Of a DNA stretch of 64,000 nt, positions 9,155-18,703 are shown in pieces. The stretch is from Pelobacter seleniigenes DSM 18267 (GTDB lineage Bacteria; Desulfobacterota; Desulfuromonadia; Desulfuromonadales; Geopsychrobacteraceae), in NCBI RefSeq assembly GCF_000711225.1, contig NZ_JOMG01000002.1, positions 12,501 through 76,500 of the forward strand. The letters run 5' to 3'. Positions within the stretch are counted from its first letter, which is position 1. Each line of letters starts with the position of its first letter. Made by a program: the position numbers and the translations under genes. The notes beneath the pieces were generated by a model. It saw only the letters and a program-made list of their open reading frames with translations. It was not told the DNA's origin and searched no databases.

Positions 9155-12100
9155 ATGTCCATGATTTGGCAATCACTAAAAATAACCACCAGAGTTTTCT
9201 GTTTTTTCCTGTTGTTTTGCGCCATTCTGGCGACAATTCTGATTGTTTTTGCCAGCCAGTTGGACCTCGACAATTATCGCCAATCCCTGGAACAGGAGTT
9301 GAGCGCAGCCCTCGCCCAGCCAGTCCGCATCGGCCACAGTTCCCTGACCTTTAACCGCGGTCTGGCCATCGAGTTCAGGCAGCTCGAACTCGGCCCGGAG
9401 GATGCTCCGCTTGCCATCATCCCCAGAATCACCGCGACTCTGGAAATCCCTCCCCTGTTTGAGAAGAAAATCAGCCTCAAACAGGTTCAGCTCGACAACC
9501 CGGAGCTCAACCTGACACTCCCGCTACCGGTTCAAGAGAAGCGCAATTCCTCCCACCAGCTGATTAACAGCCTCGGGATAGAGAGCTTGAGTGTGCGCAA
9601 TGCCCGGTTAAAGGTTTTTTACCTGCGCGACGGCAAGAGCATCAAACGGGCCGAGATTTCAGGAATTCACAGCGTATTGCGCGGCTGGCAGCCCGGAAAA
9701 AAAGGGCAGCTGATCGCAACCGGCCATGTCGATCAGACCGGGGCTGACTTTGTGTTGGAAACCAGCCTGCCCTCCAGTACCGATCCGGCGGTCTGGCGGC
9801 AGGAAACCTTGACCACCAAACTGCAGCTCAGTCATCTTTCCACCCTCCACCTGCCAAAAATCCCCAACCAGCAATACCCGGCGGCAGTGGATCTGAAACT
9901 GGATATCTCAGGCACTCCGGCGAGCGGGACCCAACTTTTGGCCGAAATTAAAGACAGTGCAACGGCTGAAAAATTGTTCACCATGAGTGGGCTGTGGACC
10001 TCTTCCAGCCAGCGGGACAGTATAACCAAGCTGCAAGGGACACTGCTTGAGCTGCCGGTGGCCGGCCAGATAGAAATGGTGCGCGCCGCAGGGAAAACAC
10101 ACTTGAGCGGAACTCTGGGAGCAAAAGACATTCGCCTCGATCGAGAGCTGCTGGCCAAGTGGCGCATTCCCAACGCCCAAAAGTTAACCTCAGGCCATTT
10201 GGACCAGCTGTCCGTCAGTCTGGATAAAACCTGGCTGACCGGCCAGAAGCAAAGGAGCCTGCCGCGCATCGACACGCAGGTTGTACTCAGTCAGCTGCAG
10301 TGGGATATTCCCCAGCTGAAACAATTCCAGAATTTCTCCATCACTACCCGGCTCGAGAACCAGCAACTAAAAATCAGCCAGGGCAACTTTGCGGTCGGTG
10401 ACCATCCCTTTTCTTTCAGCGGTTCCATCACGCACCCGTTTCTGGAACCGGACGCGGACCTGAAAATTGTCACCACCCCCGACCTGGCTCAATTGCAGCA
10501 GCAGCTCTCCCTTCCGGCCGGCTGGACGATGCAGGGGACCACGGAACTCTCCCTGAGCCTGACCGGGGCCCTGTTTTCGCCAAATTTCCAGCTACGGGCA
10601 AAACTGGCTGATGCAGGATTTCACTTCGCCGATTTTTTCCGGAAGAAACCCGCCCAACCAGCTTCGCTCGGCATCAGCGGGCAGCTGAACCCGGATCGGA
10701 TCGATGTCGCGCAGGCCGTGCTCAACCTGCCGAATAATCAGCTCAGCGGGAGCGGCTATCTGCTCCTCAACCAGAACCTGACGAACTACGGTTTTTCCTT
10801 ATCGCCCCTGAACCTGACCACGCTCAAACCATTGTCTCCGCTGCTCCAGGAGCTCCAGGCAAACGGGCGGATCAGCATGGACCTGACCGTACAGGGGCAA
10901 GACCTTGACGGCCGCATCACCCTGCAGGACTTCGGAGCCCATCTGACCAGGATCCTCGGCGAGCTACAAAAAACCACGGGGACAGTCGCACTGGACCGGA
11001 ACGGATTGAGCTTCACGCAGCTCAGTGCCAATCTGGGCGAATCCCGCTTTCTGGTCGACGGCAAACTCAGCAACTGGCAAGACCCGCAGCTGAGTCTCGA
11101 TGTCTCCGCGGCAAAGATCAGATCCCATGATCTGATCTTTCCAAATCGCACCATGGAACTGCACGACCTGCGGGGGCACCTGCAGATAGACCGTAACGGG
11201 ATCCGCTTCGCCCCGGTTACCGTTGAAATCAAAGAGACCACCAAGGCCAGGGTCGTCGGAACGGTAACCGATTTCAGCGATCCCCAGGTCGCTCTGGATA
11301 TCAGCGGCGAACGGGTCGATGTCCTGGATATTATCAAACTGTTCCATGGCCCTCATGAAGAACCCGGCGAACATCATTTAAGCAAACCCATCAAAATCAG
11401 GGTCGCGGCCAAGGAGGGAACCATCGGTGGCCTGCATTTCCAGAACGCCAGCGGGGTCATTACTGAGGAGAAAGGACTTTTTGTATTGGCCCCCCTTTAT
11501 TTCCATAACGGTGACGGCTGGTGCCGAGCCCGGGTTGAATTTAACGGCAACGATGACCAGGCGCCATTGAAAGTATCCGGCCATGCCGAAGGGGTCAGCG
11601 CGTCAATCCTGCACCAGGATCTCTTCTCCAAACCCGGACTCATCAAAGGCAAGCTGGACGGGGACTTTTTTGTACAGGGGGCCCCAACTGGGGAAGACTT
11701 CTGGAACACTGCCGTGGGCGGCATCCATATCCAGGTTCACGATGGGACCCTGCATAAATTCAACAGTTTATCCAAGGTTTTTTCGTTATTGAATATTTCC
11801 CAGCTGTTTGTCGGCAAGCTGCCGGACATGGCCAAGGAAGGGATGCCCTTTGATCTGATGGAAGGGAGTATCAAAATTGCCGACGGTCGCATGACCACGG
11901 AGGATCTGAGGATCCACAGCGAAGCGATGAACCTTTCCCTGGTCGGCTCCCAAGGACTGGTTGACGACTCCCTGGACTTCACCCTCGGCGTAATGCCGCT
12001 CAGAACAGTTGACAAGGTCATCACTTCAATTCCGGTTGCAGGCTGGGTCCTGACCGGAGAAGACAAAGCTCTGTTGACGGCTTATTTCAAAATCGAAGGC

Positions 12101-12256
12101 AGCAACGAAGATCCAAAGGTCTCAGTCATCCCTGTCGACTCTATCTCCAACACGGTTCTGGGGATATTCAAACGGACGTTGGGGCTGCCGGGAAAACTGG
12201 TCAAGGATATCGGCAACCTCTTCAAATCGGCCCCGGAGAAAAAAACCGAGCCCTGA
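9155..12256 (+). CDS. AsmA-family protein
   Basis: A 1033-residue protein with one N-terminal membrane helix (about residues 13-33) and a long periplasmic beta-rich body, the plan of AsmA/TamB-type proteins that bridge the envelope and are linked to lipid traffic to the outer membrane. The start (MSMIWQSLKITTRVF) and the AsmA-like segment LDNYRQSLEQELSAALAQPV support the family; the C-terminal third (VIPVDSISNTVLGIFKRTL, plus the TVDKVITSIPVAGWVLTGED region) resembles AsmA C-terminal domains. It is divergent from smc across a 215-base gap and appears monocistronic. The second Met (residue 3) is an equally possible start. Confidence 0.9.
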   Translation: MSMIWQSLKITTRVFCFFLLFCAILATILIVFASQLDLDNYRQSLEQELSAALAQPVRIGHSSLTFNRGLAIEFRQLELGPEDAPLAIIPRITATLEIPPLFEKKISLKQVQLDNPELNLTLPLPVQEKRNSSHQLINSLGIESLSVRNARLKVFYLRDGKSIKRAEISGIHSVLRGWQPGKKGQLIATGHVDQTGADFVLETSLPSSTDPAVWRQETLTTKLQLSHLSTLHLPKIPNQQYPAAVDLKLDISGTPASGTQLLAEIKDSATAEKLFTMSGLWTSSSQRDSITKLQGTLLELPVAGQIEMVRAAGKTHLSGTLGAKDIRLDRELLAKWRIPNAQKLTSGHLDQLSVSLDKTWLTGQKQRSLPRIDTQVVLSQLQWDIPQLKQFQNFSITTRLENQQLKISQGNFAVGDHPFSFSGSITHPFLEPDADLKIVTTPDLAQLQQQLSLPAGWTMQGTTELSLSLTGALFSPNFQLRAKLADAGFHFADFFRKKPAQPASLGISGQLNPDRIDVAQAVLNLPNNQLSGSGYLLLNQNLTNYGFSLSPLNLTTLKPLSPLLQELQANGRISMDLTVQGQDLDGRITLQDFGAHLTRILGELQKTTGTVALDRNGLSFTQLSANLGESRFLVDGKLSNWQDPQLSLDVSAAKIRSHDLIFPNRTMELHDLRGHLQIDRNGIRFAPVTVEIKETTKARVVGTVTDFSDPQVALDISGERVDVLDIIKLFHGPHEEPGEHHLSKPIKIRVAAKEGTIGGLHFQNASGVITEEKGLFVLAPLYFHNGDGWCRARVEFNGNDDQAPLKVSGHAEGVSASILHQDLFSKPGLIKGKLDGDFFVQGAPTGEDFWNTAVGGIHIQVHDGTLHKFNSLSKVFSLLNISQLFVGKLPDMAKEGMPFDLMEGSIKIADGRMTTEDLRIHSEAMNLSLVGSQGLVDDSLDFTLGVMPLRTVDKVITSIPVAGWVLTGEDKALLTAYFKIEGSNEDPKVSVIPVDSISNTVLGIFKRTLGLPGKLVKDIGNLFKSAPEKKTEP

Positions 12257-12280
12257 CAGAAAGAACGCGCGGCGCGAGAC

Positions 12281-12312
12281 AAAAAAAACCTGCCGGAATT
12301 GCTCCCGCCAGG
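12281..12312 (-). terminator. Rho-independent terminator of ubiE
   Basis: Read on the minus strand, a stem of CCTG-CGG-GA against TT-CCG-CAGG with a GCAA loop and one internal mismatch is followed by eight U residues. It lies about 100 bases after the ubiE stop and 25 bases past the convergent asmA stop. Confidence 0.75.
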
Positions 12313-12414
12313 GTGAGAGCCCCCCCCCTGCACTGACCAAACCGATACCGCACAACCCGTCACGGGCGGTCCTTGCTCTCCCCTCGATTCAGCGGGCGGC
12401 GGTTTACCAGGCGG

Positions 12415-13134
12415 TCAAAGCCCCCGCGGCTTATCACCAACATACACGGTGGCAATACCGAAGGTCAGATCGACATGCTGAAGTCGGCTGAACCCGGCGC
12501 TCGCCAGCATAGCGCGGAAAGTCTCCCGGTCAGGAAACTCCATTACCGAGTCAGGCAGATATTGATAGGCGCTGCGTTTGGACAGAAAGCCGCCGATGGC
12601 AGGCAGTATTTTTTGAAAGTAAAAATAATAAATTTTACGAAACAGTTGACTCCGGGGATTGGAAAATTCAAGAATAACAACTCGTCCGCCCGGCTTCAGG
12701 ACCCGGAACATCTCATTCAAGCCGGCCTGGCGGTCGACGACATTGCGAATTCCGAACGCGATGGTAATACCGTCAAAGGTGTTGTCAGGATGGGGGATCT
12801 CCTCACAGGGCGCATTGACCAGCGCGATGCGTTGCCCATACGGGGATGAATTCAACTTGGCCTGCCCCCGCACCAGCATGCCCTGGGTAAAATCTTCACC
12901 GACGATCGTCACCGAAGCATCTGTTTGCGCCGCAACCTCAAGCGCAACATCACAGGTTCCGGTGGCAATATCCAACACCTGCCCGTTTTTGGGAATACTC
13001 AGCTGGCTGACGGCGAACCGTCTCCAACGACGGTCTATTCCGAACGATAACAAGCGGTTCAACAGATCGTAACGACCTGAAATATCATCGAACATCTGGC
13101 GGACACGACGCCCTTTGTCAGACAACTGAAACAT
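12415..13134 (-). CDS. ubiE: UbiE/MenG quinone methyltransferase
   Basis: A 239-residue SAM-dependent C-methyltransferase that turns demethylmenaquinone into menaquinone (and, in other bacteria, acts in ubiquinone synthesis). Family motifs are clear: MFDDISGRYDLLNRLLS near residue 14, the SAM loop VLDIATGTCDVAL near residue 53 (GTCD where GTGD is usual), FGIRNVVDR, and PGGRVVILEFSNP. The ATG at 13134 has GGAG seven bases upstream. In an anaerobe with a menaquinol-type bc complex (see 29-32 kb) menaquinone is the expected product. It is followed by its own terminator and diverges from the Nudix gene. Confidence 0.94.
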   Translation of the reverse strand: MFQLSDKGRRVRQMFDDISGRYDLLNRLLSFGIDRRWRRFAVSQLSIPKNGQVLDIATGTCDVALEVAAQTDASVTIVGEDFTQGMLVRGQAKLNSSPYGQRIALVNAPCEEIPHPDNTFDGITIAFGIRNVVDRQAGLNEMFRVLKPGGRVVILEFSNPRSQLFRKIYYFYFQKILPAIGGFLSKRSAYQYLPDSVMEFPDRETFRAMLASAGFSRLQHVDLTFGIATVYVGDKPRGL

Positions 13135-13272
13135 AGAAATTCTCCTGGCAAATCGGCAGCAGGCAAGAAGGGACTTTCAAGAATCCGCATACTGCGGAGC
13201 ACCTGTTTCTATCATAGAGTCCGGTTGCCTCCAACAAAAAATCATGAACAGAAGAAAGCAATAGACCAGTCC

Positions 13273-13707
13273 ATGACCAATAGCAATGCAACGATAAGCC
13301 CCTTGGCCGTCTGTGCCGCAGTTATTCTCAAAAAGGGAAAGATCCTTTTGACGCGCCGTCCGCTTGATAAAAAAATGGGTGGCTTCTGGGAGTTCCCGGG
13401 TGGCAAAATCGAGCCCGGCGAGACACCCCAGGACGCCCTGCAACGGGAGTTGCGCGAAGAGTTGGATATCGAGATCGAAGTCGGCCCCTTGCTGGCAAAA
13501 GTTTTGCATAATTACGAGTGGGGTGCGGTCGCAATTCACGCCTTCTGGTGTCACTGGAGCGGCGGACAGATCAGCCATCTTGAAGTTATTGATCACAGCT
13601 GGGTGACCCCGGCAGAGTTACCGGATTACGACATTCTCCCTGCAGACGCTCCGCTTATCAGCAAACTGCAGGCAATGGATACAAATGATTTATTTTCATT
13701 TCGATGA
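13273..13707 (+). CDS. Nudix hydrolase, MutT-like
   Basis: A 144-residue protein with a complete Nudix box (GGKIEPGETPQDAL then QRELREELDI, about residues 44-66), the motif that binds Mg2+ and cleaves nucleoside diphosphate-X bonds. The surrounding sequence (LTRRPLDKKMGGFWEFPGG before the box, HAFWCHW after it) is that of MutT/8-oxo-dGTPase-type enzymes, which clean oxidised nucleotides. I chose the ATG at 13273; a TTG at 13225 would add 16 unconserved residues. Its TGA sits 14 bases before the preferred start of the next gene, so the two are likely cotranscribed. Exact substrate is not determinable. Confidence 0.88.
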   Translation: MTNSNATISPLAVCAAVILKKGKILLTRRPLDKKMGGFWEFPGGKIEPGETPQDALQRELREELDIEIEVGPLLAKVLHNYEWGAVAIHAFWCHWSGGQISHLEVIDHSWVTPAELPDYDILPADAPLISKLQAMDTNDLFSFR

Positions 13708-13721
13708 CAGGAGAAGAGGGT

Positions 13722-14561
13722 ATGGGCGTAACAATAACAGTTCTTTGCGAAAACTCCGTGGAACGGGTCAGTCCGGCCGGGCTGCTGGGTGAGCATGGCT
13801 TTGCCTGCCACCTGGCGACCCCCTACGGCAAGTTCCTTTTTGACACTGGCAGCGGGTTAAGTCTGCTCCATAATGCGCGTAGGCTGGGGGTCGATCTGAG
13901 CGATCTGCAAGGCATTATCATCAGCCATGGGCATTATGATCACACCGGCGGGCTGGAGCAGGTACTGCAAGAGACCGGTCCGGTTCCAATTTATGCTCAC
14001 CCGGACCTGTTCACCCGTCGCTTCAGCAGCCTGAATGGCGAGTCGCGGCAGATCGGCCTGCCCTGGCAGCAGGCGGAACTGGAGCAAATGGGTGCGGTGT
14101 TCGAATTCTCCAGAAACGCGCGAGAAATCGTCCCGGGGATGATTTTGTCCGGAGAAATTCCGCGTCTGTCGGCCGCCGAAACCGGCGATCCCAGACTGAT
14201 GGCCTATTCGGAACAAGGAGCACAGGTCAGTGATCCACTTTACGACGACCAGTCCCTTTTTATTCACAGCGAGCAAGGGTTGGTCATTCTGCTGGGCTGT
14301 GCCCATGCCGGGCTGATCAATATCATCAATCATGCTGCCGCGGTCACCGAACAGACCAAATTCTACATGGTGCTCGGGGGAACCCACCTGAAATTCTGCA
14401 GCGAGCAGCAGATGATGGCAACCGTACACCGCCTGGCCGAAGCCAACGTGAAACGGATCGGAGCTGCTCATTGCACCGGGCTGCGCGGGGCTTATGTCCT
14501 GGCGGAAAGTTTCGGGGATCGGTTCTTTTCCGCCTCGGTCGGAACCACGGTCACCTTGTAA
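13722..14561 (+). CDS. MBL-fold metallohydrolase
   Basis: A 279-residue metallo-beta-lactamase-fold protein. The zinc motif SHGHYDHTGG (HxHxDH) lies near residue 73, with further conserved His at GCAHAGLINI and AAHCTG. This arrangement is that of the subgroup often named 7,8-dihydropterin-6-methyl-4-aminobenzene ribofuranosyl phosphate synthase-like, but that name comes from archaeal relatives and the bacterial substrate is unknown. The frame is open from an ATG at 13704 that overlaps the Nudix stop; the ATG at 13722 has AGGAG eight bases upstream and is preferred. A strong terminator follows. Confidence 0.88.
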   Translation: MGVTITVLCENSVERVSPAGLLGEHGFACHLATPYGKFLFDTGSGLSLLHNARRLGVDLSDLQGIIISHGHYDHTGGLEQVLQETGPVPIYAHPDLFTRRFSSLNGESRQIGLPWQQAELEQMGAVFEFSRNAREIVPGMILSGEIPRLSAAETGDPRLMAYSEQGAQVSDPLYDDQSLFIHSEQGLVILLGCAHAGLINIINHAAAVTEQTKFYMVLGGTHLKFCSEQQMMATVHRLAEANVKRIGAAHCTGLRGAYVLAESFGDRFFSASVGTTVTL

Positions 14562-14589
14562 GGCGAACCTCGCTTAACGTAAACGGTAC

Positions 14590-14631
14590 CGGGTTCGCCG
14601 CGGCAGTCTTGCCAGCGGCGAACCCGTTTTT
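14590..14631 (+). terminator. Rho-independent terminator after the MBL-fold gene
   Basis: A perfect 12-base stem (CGGGTTCGCCGC 14590-14601 with GCGGCGAACCCG 14615-14626) is followed by TTTTT. It separates the plus-strand Nudix-MBL pair from the convergent moaC gene; on the minus strand the U-run is weak. Confidence 0.9.
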
Positions 14632-15113
14632 CAACCTTGTTGCTCTCTGCGGTAAACCCCGCTCTTGCCCCCTTCTTTATACTCCAACACCACCTCGCTG
14701 ATGATGATCCCCTTATCCGCCCCTTTACACATATCGTAAATGGTCAGGGCCGCCAGAGAAGCGGCAACCATCGCTTCCATTTCCACCCCGGTCCGCTCAT
14801 AAGCCCTGACCGTCGCTCGCACCAGAATCTCCCCGTCAGCCGGCACAGGGGTAAATTCGATGGCCGCATGATGAATGGACAAGGGGTGGGACAGCGGAAT
14901 CAGCTCCGCGGTTTTTTTTGAGGCGGAAATCCCCGCCAGCCTGGCCACCCCCAGGACATCTCCTTTGCTGGTCGTACCATCCAGAATTCTTTGCAGCAGT
15001 TCCGGTGACATCCTGACCCTCGCCGCAGCGGTGGCAGTCCGTAGGGTTTTCTTTTTGGCGCTGACATCGACCATGATGGCCCGGCCGCTTTCATCAAAAT
15101 GGTTAAAATTCAT
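14631..15113 (-). CDS. moaC: Cyclic pyranopterin monophosphate synthase MoaC
   Basis: A 160-residue MoaC, which with MoaA converts GTP to cyclic pyranopterin monophosphate, the first intermediate of molybdenum cofactor synthesis. Conserved blocks are all there: MVDVSAKKKTLRTA near residue 14, KGDVLGVARLAGI, LIPLSHPLSI, the active-site segment GVEMEAMVAAS with YDMCKG, and the C-terminal EGGKSG. Length is normal. ATG at 15113 has AAAGGA seven bases upstream. It lies 62 bases after the mscS-type gene in the same direction; no other moa gene is in the window, so it may be the tail of that operon or be transcribed separately. Confidence 0.96.
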   Translation of the reverse strand: MNFNHFDESGRAIMVDVSAKKKTLRTATAAARVRMSPELLQRILDGTTSKGDVLGVARLAGISASKKTAELIPLSHPLSIHHAAIEFTPVPADGEILVRATVRAYERTGVEMEAMVAASLAALTIYDMCKGADKGIIISEVVLEYKEGGKSGVYRREQQG

Positions 15114-15175
15114 TTAAACGTCCTTTGCCGATCAGTTGACAGACAACCACAGTCCGGCCTGTCCGACTGCGGGGT

Positions 15176-17593
15176 TTATTCGCTCTCTTTTCCGGGCAGG
15201 ATTCCCGGGGCAATCGACCGCAGATGCAGATCACGTTGCGGAAAAGGAATTTCGATTCCCTCTTCACGGAAGCGCCGATCGACCTCAAGCAGCAGATCAT
15301 TTTGCACCCTGGGCCGCTCATCAACATTGGGGATCCAGACCCGCAGTTCAAAATCGAGTGAGCTGGCTCCGAACTGAATGAACAGTGGCACCGGCTGCGG
15401 TTCGGCCAGAACATCCGGATGCTGTTCGGCGGTTTCGCGCAGAACCTGCAGAACTTTCTGCAGGTCGCTGCCGTAAGCGACGCCAACGGCAATGACCAGG
15501 CGAACCCTGCGGCTGGACAGGGTCCAGTTGGTGACCTTTTGCGAAATGATCTGGGAGTTCGGCACAATCAACTCCGCCTGGTTCAGGTTTTCAACCACCG
15601 TGGAACGCAACCCGATCCGGGTGACAACCCCATACTCATTGTCGATGAGAACCCCGTCCCCCACCTTGATCGGTCTTTCAAACAACAGGATCAAACCGGA
15701 CAGAAAATTATTGACGATATCCTGCAGTCCAAAGCCGATGCCGACCCCGAAGGCCCCCAGCAAAACGATAAAGTTCTGCAGTTTCATGCCGAGAAAACCG
15801 AGGGCAATCAGAAACCCGATGGACACAATGGCATAATGGATCAGTTTTTTGACGGCATCGCTCACCCCCCGGTCGACGGTTCGCGGAGCAAAAAAGTGGG
15901 TGTCGCTCATCCCCTGCAGCAGCCAGGACGCCTGGATGGCCAGATAGAAGGAGCAGATGGCAAGACCGAGCATCTCCACGGTAATCCGGGACGCACCGAA
16001 ATTGAACCCGTACTGACTTAAGAAACTCCACCCTTCATTGAGGGTCGTGAAAATCCGCCAGACCGGCAGCAGGTAAAATATGGAAAAGCCGACCACCAGA
16101 ACCTGCAGTAAGCGCTTCAACTTACTGGCCAGGTCAGTACCGAAGCGGACAAAAAAGGTCCGCCGTGCCTGCTGCTGATGGTCAATGAATTCATCGATAC
16201 CACCACCGCTCAGCAACAGGAGCATGCGCACGAATAACAGCGCCATACCGGTCTCAAAGGAGGCCTGCAGCAACCATGTGGAAAAATTGATATAGCCGGC
16301 CACCTGACCGACCAGGCTGACGGTTAAGACCAGGATCCCCATACGCAGCAAACCGCGGAATAAACGCCCCCTTTTGCTGCCACGCTGCTGCCGTGAGATA
16401 TCGATCTGCTGGACCAGCAGGGGGATGAAAAACAGGGCCAGAGTGGCAATATACACACGGAACAGGGGCTCCGGCAGGGAGATCGTCCGGATCGCTGAGG
16501 TCACGATAAAGACCAGTCCGGCCAGACCCAGCGCCCACCCTTGACGCCGATTTTCCACCAGGGAGATGGCCATGGTGGTCGCCGCGACCACCGCCCCGGC
16601 CTGAAAGGCAAAGCGGATCAATGTCGGCAGCGCCGGAGTCCACATCAGAAACAGGATGATTGACAGAAAGGCACCTACGGCAACCGGGTGGCGCAGCACG
16701 AACTGCCACTCATCGGTATTTTCAAAGCGCTTGCGATACAGGAAAATCAACCCTGAAATCCCGCCAAAGGCGACCAGCATCAGGCCGAAGCGAAAACTGT
16801 TTTCCTCGATGAAGCCCCAATCGAAAGTGAATACGGCAACCAGCCCGTCGCGGGCCTTGAGGAGCAGCTCCCGATTAAATTGTTCAAAGAAAAGCGGAGA
16901 AAAAAAGGAATGGGCGTTCTTGCGGAAAGTCGCCTGGCGGAGCTTTTCCAGCCCCAGTTTCAGGCTGTCCGTGGTCAAAATCAGATCTCTCTGAATCGCC
17001 CCGGCCTGCTCCTGCAAGGTGAGTAATTTATCGGTGTCTGTCTTTATTTCCTTATCCAGCTGCTGCAGTTGTTGCCTCACCCGGTTCAACGTCTGCTGCG
17101 GAAGCTGCAGCTTCTGTTTTTTCAACTCCGTGGCCCACTGACTCCAGAACTCACGATCCGTCGCAGTCTGTTCCCGAATCCCTTCCACCTGCTGCTGGCG
17201 GTTGGTCAGGTCTTCCTGCAAACCGTCCAAAGACTGCTGCAACTGGTCGAATTGCCGGCTGTAATGAGTCAGGCGGTCAACATACCAGGTTTCGGGAGAG
17301 CCAAAGGGTTTGATTTCAAGGTTCAGTTTTTTGACCTGCTCGGCAAGCTGTTCCAGATTTTTGCCCAGCGGACCCAGCGCCGCCAATTGCTTGAGCTGAT
17401 CCTGGGCTTTGGCGACAAAGCCGGCTTCTTCCGTCGACCTGGGGCCAAGTTCACTCAGTCCTGGATAGGTCTGGGCTGCTTTGTCCGGTGAGCCCTGCGT
17501 CGCGGGAGTTGCCGCCGAATCAGCCGCCCAGAGAGGACCGTGCAAGAACAGCAGCAAGACGAGGAATAATCTCAGGACGCGGTTCAAAACCAC
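15176..17593 (-). CDS. Large MscS-family mechanosensitive channel (MscK/YjeP-like)
   Basis: About 805 residues. A signal peptide (VLRLFLVLLLFLHGPLWAA) leads to a periplasmic coiled-coil region (about 60-250), then a set of membrane helices, and the conserved MscS core near the C-terminus: GAFGVGIGFGLQDIVNNFLSG (pore helix) then ERPIKVGDGV and VPNSQIISQKVTNWTLSSR. This is the plan of large channels such as MscK that open under membrane tension to protect from osmotic downshock. The frame runs further upstream, but GTG at 17593 inside the end of corA, after AAGGA, gives the signal peptide at the N-terminus; the TTG at 17587 is an alternative. Overlap with corA implies translational coupling. 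Confidence 0.92.
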   Translation of the reverse strand: MVLNRVLRLFLVLLLFLHGPLWAADSAATPATQGSPDKAAQTYPGLSELGPRSTEEAGFVAKAQDQLKQLAALGPLGKNLEQLAEQVKKLNLEIKPFGSPETWYVDRLTHYSRQFDQLQQSLDGLQEDLTNRQQQVEGIREQTATDREFWSQWATELKKQKLQLPQQTLNRVRQQLQQLDKEIKTDTDKLLTLQEQAGAIQRDLILTTDSLKLGLEKLRQATFRKNAHSFFSPLFFEQFNRELLLKARDGLVAVFTFDWGFIEENSFRFGLMLVAFGGISGLIFLYRKRFENTDEWQFVLRHPVAVGAFLSIILFLMWTPALPTLIRFAFQAGAVVAATTMAISLVENRRQGWALGLAGLVFIVTSAIRTISLPEPLFRVYIATLALFFIPLLVQQIDISRQQRGSKRGRLFRGLLRMGILVLTVSLVGQVAGYINFSTWLLQASFETGMALLFVRMLLLLSGGGIDEFIDHQQQARRTFFVRFGTDLASKLKRLLQVLVVGFSIFYLLPVWRIFTTLNEGWSFLSQYGFNFGASRITVEMLGLAICSFYLAIQASWLLQGMSDTHFFAPRTVDRGVSDAVKKLIHYAIVSIGFLIALGFLGMKLQNFIVLLGAFGVGIGFGLQDIVNNFLSGLILLFERPIKVGDGVLIDNEYGVVTRIGLRSTVVENLNQAELIVPNSQIISQKVTNWTLSSRRVRLVIAVGVAYGSDLQKVLQVLRETAEQHPDVLAEPQPVPLFIQFGASSLDFELRVWIPNVDERPRVQNDLLLEVDRRFREEGIEIPFPQRDLHLRSIAPGILPGKESE

Positions 17594-18678
17594 TTTTTCC
17601 TTTTGAACAACCAGAGCATGATCAAGGCACATAATATCATCACTCCCCAAATCATCGGGTACCCGTAACGCCACTTCAGTTCCGGCATGTCCACAAAATT
17701 CATCCCGTAGACACCGGCCAGAAAGGTCAACGGAATAAAGATTGAGGCCATCACGGTCAAAACCTGCATCACTTCGTTCATCCGCTGGCTGACGCTCGAC
17801 ATATAAAGCTCAACCAGCCCCGATGCGGTCTCCCGGAAGGTTTCCACCGTGTCGAGAACCTGGATGGCATGATCGTACAGATCACGCAGATAGACATTGG
17901 TTGTTTCCTCAAACAATGGTGATTCGCTATGCATCATATTATTGACCAACTCACGCAGCGGCCAGACCGCCTTGCGGAAAAAAATCAGCTGCCCCTTCAG
18001 TTGGTGAACCTGGGTCAGGACCTCCTGGCTCGGCCGGTTGATGAGTTCCGTTTCCAGATAATCAAGCCGGTCACCAATCCCTTCCAGGACATGAAAATAG
18101 CTGTCAACAATGCAGTCAATCAGGGCATAGATCAGGTAATCGGAACCGCGCTGACGAATCCGGCCGCTCTTGCGCTTCAACCGTTCGCGCACACCATCAA
18201 ACACATCCCCCGGACGCTCCTGAAAAGTCAGGACATTTTGCTCGGTCAGCACCATGCTGATCTGCTCGGCGTCCAGCTGCGCGCTCTCTTTGTCAAAATA
18301 GAGCATTTTCAAAATAACCAGGGCCAAGTTTTCGTATTCCTCAAACTTTGGCGAATGACTGGTATCAAGAATATCTTCAAGCATCAGGCTGTGCAAATCG
18401 AATTCTGAGCCGAAATTATTGATCATCTCGATATCGTGAATGCCATCAAGGTTGATCCAGCTGACGGTCTGCCTGAGTTTCAACTCACGACATTCGGCAA
18501 AGCTGACATCGGTACGGTGAGTGAAGAGTTCATCAGAATAATCCAGATAAGAACAGACCGGCCGCTCCACCTTCTGTTGGCCGACATGGACCAGCGAACC
18601 GGGCGGCAGCCCGATCTTTTTGGCCGGGCTGCGGAATAGGGAAGTCGCCGTCCTGAAAGCTTTTTTCAACGGGGGCAC
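17584..18678 (-). CDS. corA: CorA-family magnesium/cobalt transporter
   Basis: A 364-residue CorA: a large cytoplasmic domain, then two C-terminal membrane helices joined by the signature YGMNF (near residue 321) that forms the selectivity loop, and a basic tail (KRKKWF). The GTG start at 18678 follows GAGGAGG at seven bases. It lies 25 bases after the AstE-like gene and overlaps the mscS-type gene by ten bases, so ion uptake and pressure release are encoded from one message. A second Mg2+ transporter of a different family, MgtE, is at 49.9 kb. Confidence 0.95.
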   Translation of the reverse strand: MPPLKKAFRTATSLFRSPAKKIGLPPGSLVHVGQQKVERPVCSYLDYSDELFTHRTDVSFAECRELKLRQTVSWINLDGIHDIEMINNFGSEFDLHSLMLEDILDTSHSPKFEEYENLALVILKMLYFDKESAQLDAEQISMVLTEQNVLTFQERPGDVFDGVRERLKRKSGRIRQRGSDYLIYALIDCIVDSYFHVLEGIGDRLDYLETELINRPSQEVLTQVHQLKGQLIFFRKAVWPLRELVNNMMHSESPLFEETTNVYLRDLYDHAIQVLDTVETFRETASGLVELYMSSVSQRMNEVMQVLTVMASIFIPLTFLAGVYGMNFVDMPELKWRYGYPMIWGVMILCALIMLWLFKRKKWF

Positions 18679-18703
18679 GAGAGTTCCTCCTCAGTCAAAA
18701 AGG